Source of the DNA: Blastococcus saxobsidens
GTDB taxonomy: Bacteria > Actinomycetota > Actinomycetes > Mycobacteriales > Geodermatophilaceae
Direction: 5' to 3'
Length of the DNA: 64,000 nucleotides
NCBI RefSeq assembly: GCF_002938435.1
Contig: NZ_POQT01000008.1
Coordinates: 1-64,000 of the forward strand
Shown here: positions 58,072-64,000 of the stretch, piece by piece
Layout: each line of letters opens with the position of its first letter
Position numbering within the stretch: the first letter of the stretch is position 1
Translations under genes and position numbers: made by a program
Notes under the pieces: model-generated
Databases searched by the model: none
What the model saw: the letters and a program-made list of their open reading frames with translations, nothing else
Told to the model about the DNA's origin: nothing

Positions 58072-59601
58072 TCAGCGCTGCAGCGCGTGGCCCAGGTGAT
58101 CCCCGCGGCCGCCCGCGGTGCCCGACGCCTTGCCGGTGCCGTTCACCGCAGACGACGTCTGGGCGAAGACGAGCGTGGCGTGCGCCGCCGCGTCGCCCAG
58201 CTCGTCGAGCGCGGCCGTGCTGACGTTGTCCCGGTCGTCACACTCCGCGTGGTAGCACGGGTCGTAGGCCAACCCGGCCGTGCCGCCGTAGACGACGGCC
58301 TGCTCGTCGGTCTTCACGCCTTCCGCGCCCGAGAAGAGCCCCCCCGCCGGAATGCCGGCGGCGATGAACGGCCCGTAGTCCGACCGGCCGTCGAAGGCGG
58401 TCGGCTCGGTGGCCAAGTCTTCCGCCGCGAAGTGGTCGAGGAAGACCTGCTCGATGGTGCCGCTGCCGTTGGGACCGGCGACGGGCGTGTCCGAGCCGTC
58501 GCCGTCGTAGACGAAACGGACGTAGTTCGGGCTGCCGAGCATGTCGAAGTTGAGGTTGAGCGCGATGTCCTTCTTCTCCCGCGCGGTCAGCTGCGACACG
58601 TAGTACTCCGCGCCCAGCAGCCCGGACTCCTCCGCTCCCCAGAAGGCGAAGCGGACGGCGTTCCTGGGCTCGATGCCCTCGGCCGCCATGGTCTCGGCGA
58701 TCTCGAGGACCGTGGCCGAGCCGCTGCCGTTGTCGTTGATCCCGGCGCCCTCGGGGACCGAGTCCAAGTGGGCGCCGACGACGACGACCCGGTCGGTGCG
58801 GCCGGTGGGGGTCTGTGCGAGGTAGTTCTGGGTCGTCCGGGTCTCCGATTGGGTGCTGGCGGTGATGCTGACCCGTGTTCCGGCGGCGGCGAGCTCCGCA
58901 CCGACGGCGTAGGTCGTGCCGACGACCGGGATGCCGGCGCCCGGACCGCCCAGGGTGCCGTTCACGACCTCGGTGCGGCCCTCCTGGCCCTCGTTGAAGA
59001 TGATGACCGCGGACGCGCCGGCGGCCTCGGCGTTCTCCGCCTTGACGCCGAATGGGCAGGTGCCGCGCTGGAGCAGTGCGACGTTCCCTTCGACGAACCC
59101 GGCGTCGGTGAAGTCGCTCGCCTCGCAGCCGGAGGTCGAGCTGTTCGCGGCGGCGCCCGGTGGCAGCTGCACGTCGACGGGCTGGACCGCGGCATCGCTG
59201 ACACCCGAGCCCGAGTACTCCATGATCGCGAAGTCGACGCCGTCGGTGTAGGCCTTCGCGGTCGGAGCCGTCCGGCTCAACGTCGTCGGCGCCAGCTCCT
59301 CGAAGTACGGGAACTGGAAGGTCTGCACGTCCACCTGGTATCCGGCCGCCCCCAGCCGTTCGATCACGTACGCGCCGGACGCGTCGTAGCCGGTGCTCCC
59401 GCTCGCGCGGTGGCCGTCGTTGGCGGCTGCGATGGCCTGGAAGGCGTCGAGGTGCTCCACAATGCCGGCGACGGTGACCGCCTCGCGAAACGCGGTGGTG
59501 TCGGTGTCGACCGCGGCTCCGGCGGGCGAGGCGAGGAGAGCTGGTGAGGCGAGTGCCAGGAGGACCGGTGGCACGAGTCCACGCCGGAAGTGCTGTCGCA
59601 C
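58072..59601 (-). CDS. secreted M28-family zinc aminopeptidase with PA domain
   Basis: A 509-residue exported enzyme. Signal peptide: basic start RQHFRRG, then LVPPVLLALASPALLASPAGA. A PA (protease-associated) domain is inserted (NVALLQRGTCPFGVKAENAE). Two-zinc site residues: His-Asp in VVVGAHLDSVPEG, Asp in INDNGSGSA, Glu-Glu in FWGAEESGLLG, Asp in LNFDMLGSPN and His in CYHAECDD. Resembles Streptomyces aminopeptidase S. GTG 59601 (GAGG upstream) gives the right signal peptide. Not part of the betaine pathway. Confidence 0.93.
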   Translation of the reverse strand: MRQHFRRGLVPPVLLALASPALLASPAGAAVDTDTTAFREAVTVAGIVEHLDAFQAIAAANDGHRASGSTGYDASGAYVIERLGAAGYQVDVQTFQFPYFEELAPTTLSRTAPTAKAYTDGVDFAIMEYSGSGVSDAAVQPVDVQLPPGAAANSSTSGCEASDFTDAGFVEGNVALLQRGTCPFGVKAENAEAAGASAVIIFNEGQEGRTEVVNGTLGGPGAGIPVVGTTYAVGAELAAAGTRVSITASTQSETRTTQNYLAQTPTGRTDRVVVVGAHLDSVPEGAGINDNGSGSATVLEIAETMAAEGIEPRNAVRFAFWGAEESGLLGAEYYVSQLTAREKKDIALNLNFDMLGSPNYVRFVYDGDGSDTPVAGPNGSGTIEQVFLDHFAAEDLATEPTAFDGRSDYGPFIAAGIPAGGLFSGAEGVKTDEQAVVYGGTAGLAYDPCYHAECDDRDNVSTAALDELGDAAAHATLVFAQTSSAVNGTGKASGTAGGRGDHLGHALQR

Positions 59602-59838
59602 GGGGGGAACCTCTTCCTGTTGAGGAGCGAAGGGATTGCGGCTGTCGAGGTGATGTACGCCACAACGCATGTACCTTCCGTTACGGGACGACCACCCGTC
59701 AATACGTCACTCGGTCCCGTCGCGACGCAGGCGGCTCGGCCCCTCCGGCGCAGCGGCCCGTCCAATGGGCGGCACGGGTTCCGTGCCCGTGCCGGGCAGG
59801 GGGACGAGTGCGCCAAGACTCCGATCGGAGCAGGCTCA

Positions 59839-59872
59839 GGCCCTTGACCAGCGAAGACGTCGGTCGGGGGCC
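59839..59872. repeat. second copy of the tRNA-Asn downstream hairpin
   Basis: GGCCCTTGACC, loop, GGTCGGGGGCC at this site matches the hairpin at 36453-36486 including the loop AGCGAAGACG; over the 43-base stretch from AGGCCC about 39 bases agree. Just before it, CTCCGATCGGAGCAGGCTC is a degraded likeness of the tRNA-Asn 3' end. It may also simply terminate transcription. Confidence 0.6.
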
Positions 59873-60030
59873 TTCGTCGTCCGTGCAGCGCGGTGCGCCC
59901 GCGGGTTCCGCCGGGGATGGCACCATCACATCCCGGACGCCCGGGCTCTGCCGGGAGGCCGGTTCCCGGGCTCGGCGAGCGAGCAGAGCCGCCCGGTCCC
60001 ACGGGCAGCGCGCGAGGGAGAGGACGAGGC

Positions 60031-61722
60031 ATGACCATCGGTCCGGGTTCCACGGCCGCCCAGGACGGGGACCGCCCTCCGGTCACCATCTTCGGCCCGG
60101 ACTTCCCCTTCGCGTTCGACGACTGGATCACCCATCCGTCCGGTCTCGGGGCGATCCCGCCCGAGCGGCACGGCGAGGAGGTGGCCGTCGTCGGGGCGGG
60201 GATCTCGGGCCTGGTCGCGGCGTACGAGCTGATGAAGCTCGGGCTCAAGCCGGTCCTCTACGAGGCCTCGCAGATCGGCGGCCGGCTCCGGTCGGCGCAC
60301 TTCGAGGGCGCCCCCGCCGAGATCGTCGCCGAACTGGGCGGCATGCGCTTCCCGGTGTCGTCGACGGCCTTCTACCGCTACGTCGACCTGCTCGGCCTGG
60401 ACACCAGGCCCTTTCCCAACCCGCTGACGCCGGCGTCCGGGAGCACGGTCATCGACATCGAGGGCGAGACCCACTACGCCGAGTCCACCGAGGCGCTCCC
60501 GCCGCTGTTCCGGGAGGTCGCGTCGGCCTGGGCTGATGCCCTGGACACGGTCGGCTTCTCCGACATCCAGGACGCGATCCGCGCCCGCGACGTCACCAGG
60601 CTGAAGTCGCTGTGGGACGAGCTCGTCCCGCTGTGGGACGACCGCACCTTCTACGACTTCGTCGCCAGCTCCGAGGCCTTCTCGAAGCTCTCCTTCCACC
60701 ACCGCGAGGTCTTCGGTCAGGTCGGCTTCGGCACCGGCGGCTGGGACTCCGACTTCCCGAACTCGATGCTGGAGATCTTCCGGGTCGTGATGACCAACTG
60801 CGACGAGGACCAGCGCTTCGTCGTCGGCGGCGTGGAGCAGGTGCCCTGGGGGCTGTGGAACCACGCGCCCGACCAGCTCGCCCACTGGCCGGCCGGGACG
60901 ACGCTCGCGAAGCTGCACCACGGCGGGACGCGGGCCGGCGTCGCCGCCATCGCCCGGGACGACGACGGGAGCTTCGCCGTCACCGACGCCTGGGGTCACA
61001 CCGCGCGCTACCCGGCGGTGCTCGTGACCTGCCAGAGCTGGCTGCTGACCACGCAGATCGACTGCGACGAGAGCCTCTTCTCGCAGAAGATGTGGACCGC
61101 CCTGGACCGGACCCGCTACATGCAGTCGTCCAAGACCTTCGTGATGGTCGACCGGCCGTTCTGGAAGGACAAGGACCCGGAGACCGGCCGCGACGTCATG
61201 AGCATGACGCTCACCGACCGGCTGACCCGGGGCACCTACCTGTTCGACCACGGCGACGACCAGCCCGGCGTCATCTGCCTGACGTACTCCTGGATGAGCG
61301 ACGCCATGAAGATGCTGCCGTACCCGGTGGACCAGCGGGTCCGGCTGGCGCTCGGGGCGCTGAAGAAGATCTATCCCGACGTGGACATCGCGCAGCACAT
61401 CATCGGCGACCCGATCACCGTCTCGTGGGAGGCCGACGAGCACTTCCTCGGCGCCTTCAAGGGCGCCCTGCCCGGGCACTACCGGTACAACCAGCGGATG
61501 TACGCACACTTCGTCCAGGACGCGCTGCCCGCCGGGGAGCGCGGGATCTTCCTGGCCGGTGACGACGTGTCCTGGACCCCGGCCTGGGTGGAAGGCGCCG
61601 TGCAGACGTCGCTCAATGCGGTCTGGGGCATCATGCGGCACTTCGGCGGCGGCACCTCCGCGGACAACCCCGGCCCCGGTGACGTGTTCGCCGAGCTCGG
61701 CCCGCTCGTGCTGCCGGACTAG
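60031..61722 (+). CDS. davB: L-lysine 2-monooxygenase
   Basis: A 563-residue FAD amine oxidase that oxidatively decarboxylates lysine to 5-aminovaleramide. It opens with FGPDFPFAFDDWITHPSGLG and the FAD motif VAVVGAGISGLVAAYELMKL, continues EASQIGGRLRSAHFEGAPAE, has FGTGGWDSDFPNSMLEIFRV and ends with FLAGDDVSWTPAWVEGAVQT; these match what I remember of Pseudomonas putida DavB along its length. The adjacent DavA-like amidase supports lysine over tryptophan as substrate. ATG 60031 follows AGGACGAGG. Confidence 0.88.
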   Translation: MTIGPGSTAAQDGDRPPVTIFGPDFPFAFDDWITHPSGLGAIPPERHGEEVAVVGAGISGLVAAYELMKLGLKPVLYEASQIGGRLRSAHFEGAPAEIVAELGGMRFPVSSTAFYRYVDLLGLDTRPFPNPLTPASGSTVIDIEGETHYAESTEALPPLFREVASAWADALDTVGFSDIQDAIRARDVTRLKSLWDELVPLWDDRTFYDFVASSEAFSKLSFHHREVFGQVGFGTGGWDSDFPNSMLEIFRVVMTNCDEDQRFVVGGVEQVPWGLWNHAPDQLAHWPAGTTLAKLHHGGTRAGVAAIARDDDGSFAVTDAWGHTARYPAVLVTCQSWLLTTQIDCDESLFSQKMWTALDRTRYMQSSKTFVMVDRPFWKDKDPETGRDVMSMTLTDRLTRGTYLFDHGDDQPGVICLTYSWMSDAMKMLPYPVDQRVRLALGALKKIYPDVDIAQHIIGDPITVSWEADEHFLGAFKGALPGHYRYNQRMYAHFVQDALPAGERGIFLAGDDVSWTPAWVEGAVQTSLNAVWGIMRHFGGGTSADNPGPGDVFAELGPLVLPD

Positions 61723-61733
61723 GCGCGGCGGAC

Positions 61734-62543
61734 ATGCGCATCGCCCTCGCCCAGTGCGGGTCCCGGTCGCTGGACGCCGACGGGAACCTGGCCCGCCTGG
61801 CCGATGCCCTGGCCGCGGCGCGGGACCGCGGCGCGGACCTCCTGCTCACCCCGGAGATGTTCCTGACCGGGTACGCCATCGGCCCGGAGGCGGTGGGCCG
61901 CCTGGCCCAGCCGCGGGACGGCGCGTGGACGCGGGCGGTCTCCGACCTGGCCCGGTCGACCGGCGTCGCCGTCCTCTACGGCTATCCGGAGCGCGTGTCG
62001 GACGCGGTCTACAACTCCGTCCAGCTCGTGGGTGCCGACGGGGCACCGCTGGCCGGGTACCGGAAGACGCACCTGTTCGGCGAGCTCGACCGGTCGCAGT
62101 TCTCCCCGTCCGACGACGACTCCCCGGTGGTCGAGATCGCCGGCTGGAGGTGCGGGCTGCTGATCTGCTACGACGTGGAGTTCCCGGAGACCGCTCGTGC
62201 GCTCGCGCTGGCGGGCGTCGACGTCGTCCTGGCGCCGACGGCGAACATGGTCGCCTACGACGTGGTGGCCACCACGCTGGTGCCGGCGCGGGCCTACGAG
62301 AACCAGCTGTACGTCGCGTACGCCAACTACTCCGGCACGGAGGCGGGTCTGGAGTACGGCGGGCTCAGCTGCGTCGTGGGACCCGACGGCAGGGACCTGG
62401 CGCGGGCCGGCCGCGGCGAGGAGCTGCTCGTGGCCGACCTCGACCGCGACGCCCTGGCGGCGTCCCGCCGGGACACCACCTACCTGCGGGACCGGCGGCC
62501 CGGGCTGTACCGGTCGCTGGCCGAGGGCGCGCCGCCGCCCTGA
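61734..62543 (+). CDS. davA: 5-aminovaleramidase, nitrilase superfamily
   Basis: A 269-residue carbon–nitrogen hydrolase. Catalytic triad: Glu in LLLTPEMFLTGY, Lys in YRKTHLFGELDRS and Cys in GLLICYDVEFPE. Motifs agree with DavA, which hydrolyses 5-aminovaleramide to 5-aminovalerate and ammonia. It starts 11 bases after davB. The next pathway genes (davT, davD) are not in the window. Confidence 0.88.
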   Translation: MRIALAQCGSRSLDADGNLARLADALAAARDRGADLLLTPEMFLTGYAIGPEAVGRLAQPRDGAWTRAVSDLARSTGVAVLYGYPERVSDAVYNSVQLVGADGAPLAGYRKTHLFGELDRSQFSPSDDDSPVVEIAGWRCGLLICYDVEFPETARALALAGVDVVLAPTANMVAYDVVATTLVPARAYENQLYVAYANYSGTEAGLEYGGLSCVVGPDGRDLARAGRGEELLVADLDRDALAASRRDTTYLRDRRPGLYRSLAEGAPPP

Positions 62544-62591
62544 GCCCCGCCCTGGCACGAAGGAGCCGACCCCGGCCGCCGTCGCCCCGAG

Positions 62592-62757
62592 GCGCGGACC
62601 GATGTGCGCAACGGCTACCGGCACCGGGAGGTGGACCCCCGCGGCCCCCTGGAGGTGGCGATTCCCAAGCTTCGGTCGGGCAGCTGCTTCGCGACTGGCT
62701 GTCTTAACGCCGCCGGCGGGCCGAACGCGCGCTGATCACCGTGGTCGCGACCTGCCG
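62592..62757 (+). pseudogene. IS256-family transposase remnant
   Basis: RTDVRNGYRHREVDPRG, then LEVAIPKLRSGS, is the N-terminal signature of IS256-type transposases; a frame change then gives LLRDWLS, a stop, and RRRRAERALITVVATC, which is the next part of that signature. No catalytic DDE region remains. Located right after davA. Confidence 0.7.
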
Positions 62758-63550
62758 CCCATCCGATACGAGAGCATCGTGCCCACACTGGCCGCTCAGG
62801 CTGCCTGCCCCGACCTGTCACCGACCCGTGCGGCAGTCCCCACCGGGCTTCCCGCCCCCACCGAGGTCGAGCTCCGTCCACTCGTCGCCATGCCGTCTCC
62901 TCCGCCGGGGTTGATCGGTGGCGAACCTGCGCAGGCGTCCTCTACGCCCTCCTGCACGCCGACCTCCCGCCCAGCGCAGCCCTGTAGCCCCCGAGTGGAC
63001 TGGCAGCCCCGGGAAGAGTCCGTACGCGCCTGACCTCCGCCGCCTGTCGCGTTGCCCAGGAGGGACTGCGCCATCGGGTCCACGCATGACTCTTCGGGTA
63101 CCGCCGGCCCGCTGCGCCGCGCACTGGCGCGAGGGTCCGCAGTGGGTGCACCTGAGCAGGTCGTAGGGGAGGAGGTCATCGATCGAGGTCCAGGTGACCA
63201 CCGCAATCGCGGGCGGGCTGGACGTCGTCACGTCGTCGCCAGACGCGTGGCTTCAGGCGTCCTCACCGGCATCCTCTGCGGCTACGTGCACGTCGGCGGC
63301 CGCAGCGACCTGGCCTCCTGATGAACTCGAGGGTGGCGACGACGAGATCGACGACATGTCGATGCACGGCGCGAGAACCAGCTGCGGGGCGGCTCGCCGC
63401 GCCCCCTTCCGGCCCCCTGGAGCAGGTCGGCCGGCGGCTGCTCGGCCGGCTCCCCGAACCGGCGGGAAGTCACGGCTCGATCGGCCCGGGTGGGGCTCAG
63501 GGCGCCCGTCCGTCCCCGCGGATGGCGGTTCACCCGCGGGGACGGGTGGA
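62758..63550. other. region without a clear gene
   Basis: About 800 bases downstream of the IS256 relic. Open frames exist on both strands but none has protein-like composition throughout. A minus-strand start near 63231 reads MTTSSPPAIAVVTWTSIDDL and then RCTHCGP before turning into arginine/glycine-rich sequence, which may be a decayed gene. Confidence 0.45.
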
Positions 63551-64000
63551 TCAGGCGGTCTGGTCCAACGTCGGGTAGTCGATGTACCCGGCGTCGGTGC
63601 CGCCGTAGAAGCTGGACGGATCGCCGACGTTGAGCTCTGCGCCGCGCTCCAGCCGGTGGACCAGATCGGGATTGGCCAGGAAGGCCCGGCCGACCGCGGC
63701 CAGGTCGGCCCGCCCGTCGGCGAGCAGGGCCTCGAGGTTCCCCGTCGTCGTCTCCAGGCTGAACGCCGGGTTGACGATCAGCGTCTGCGACCAGTTGCTG
63801 CGGATCTTCTCGGTCACCGACGGCGGTCCCTCGACGACGTGCAGGTAGGTCAGCCCCAGCGGCTCCAGGCCGGACACGACGGCGGCGTAGACCTCTTCGG
63901 TCTCGTGCTCGACGATGTCGTTGAAGGTGTTGGCAGGCGACACGCGGACGCCGACCCGCTCGGCGCCCACGGCCTCGGCCACCGCGGCCGTGGCCTCGAG
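63551..64000 (-). CDS. old-yellow-enzyme alkene reductase (C-terminal part)
   Basis: The last 149 codons of an FMN-dependent NADH:flavin oxidoreductase; the gene runs off the window end. Visible: AVGAERVGVRVSPANTFNDI, LTYLHVVEGPPS, the FMN phosphate-binding end ALLADGRADLAAVGRAFLAN, and PDLVHRLERGAELN, followed by the FYGGTDAGYIDYPTL tail typical of NemA-like alkene reductases. Reduces activated C=C bonds. Confidence 0.9.
   Translation of the reverse strand, partial: LEATAAVAEAVGAERVGVRVSPANTFNDIVEHETEEVYAAVVSGLEPLGLTYLHVVEGPPSVTEKIRSNWSQTLIVNPAFSLETTTGNLEALLADGRADLAAVGRAFLANPDLVHRLERGAELNVGDPSSFYGGTDAGYIDYPTLDQTA

Overview
The window is about 72% G+C actinobacterial chromosome. Coenzyme F420 genes (fbiC end, cofC), a mycothiol-dependent formaldehyde dehydrogenase, an actinobacterial-type Zur and a glyS–zur neighbourhood all say Actinobacteria. 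The overall style (many GTG starts, GTGA/ATGA overlaps, a subtilisin with Trp-Gly repeats, multidomain c-di-GMP proteins) would suit Geodermatophilaceae, but that placement is an inference.

Layout. 1-14 kb is core chromosome: F420 biosynthesis, zur, glyS, a frameshifted AbiEi/DUF559 gene, dusB, a two-gene zinc-binding operon (aztC-aztD) behind a probable Zur box, a YdcF protein, and dnaG carrying an in-frame 315-residue intein inside its zinc finger. A tRNA-Asn at 14.01 kb is followed by a tyrosine integrase. A 38-bp copy of the tRNA 3' end returns at 36.41 kb, so 14.05-36.45 kb is an integrated island. Its cargo is a signalling block (two GGDEF-EAL proteins, a response regulator with a dead HD domain, a PAS histidine kinase, a Trp-Gly-repeat subtilisin), several unknown small proteins, a two-gene DNA-binding module, a nucleotidyltransferase-fold protein, and a three-gene operon at the far end (CD-NTase, E2-like protein, one-helix membrane protein) that reads as a compact type II CBASS antiphage system.

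36.5-57.9 kb is a nearly complete catabolic region for glycine betaine: Rieske N-demethylase with its ferredoxin and reductase (betaine to dimethylglycine), dimethylglycine oxidase (to sarcosine), SoxBDAG (to glycine), GlyA (to serine) and SdaA (to pyruvate). PurU and MscR deal with the one-carbon by-products, two BCCT carriers bring in substrate, and GntR/FCD and IclR regulators sit inside. Candidate operators are visible: a shared palindrome before glyA and sdaA, a palindrome before the IclR gene, and a perfect 16-bp inverted repeat between the divergent BCCT and Rieske genes.

57.9-64 kb holds a secreted M28 peptidase, a lysine 2-monooxygenase/5-aminovaleramidase pair (davBA), an IS256 remnant, a stretch without clear genes, and the end of an old-yellow-enzyme gene. 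A second copy of the tRNA-Asn downstream hairpin at 59.84 kb raises the possibility that the betaine region is itself an older insertion at the same tRNA locus.
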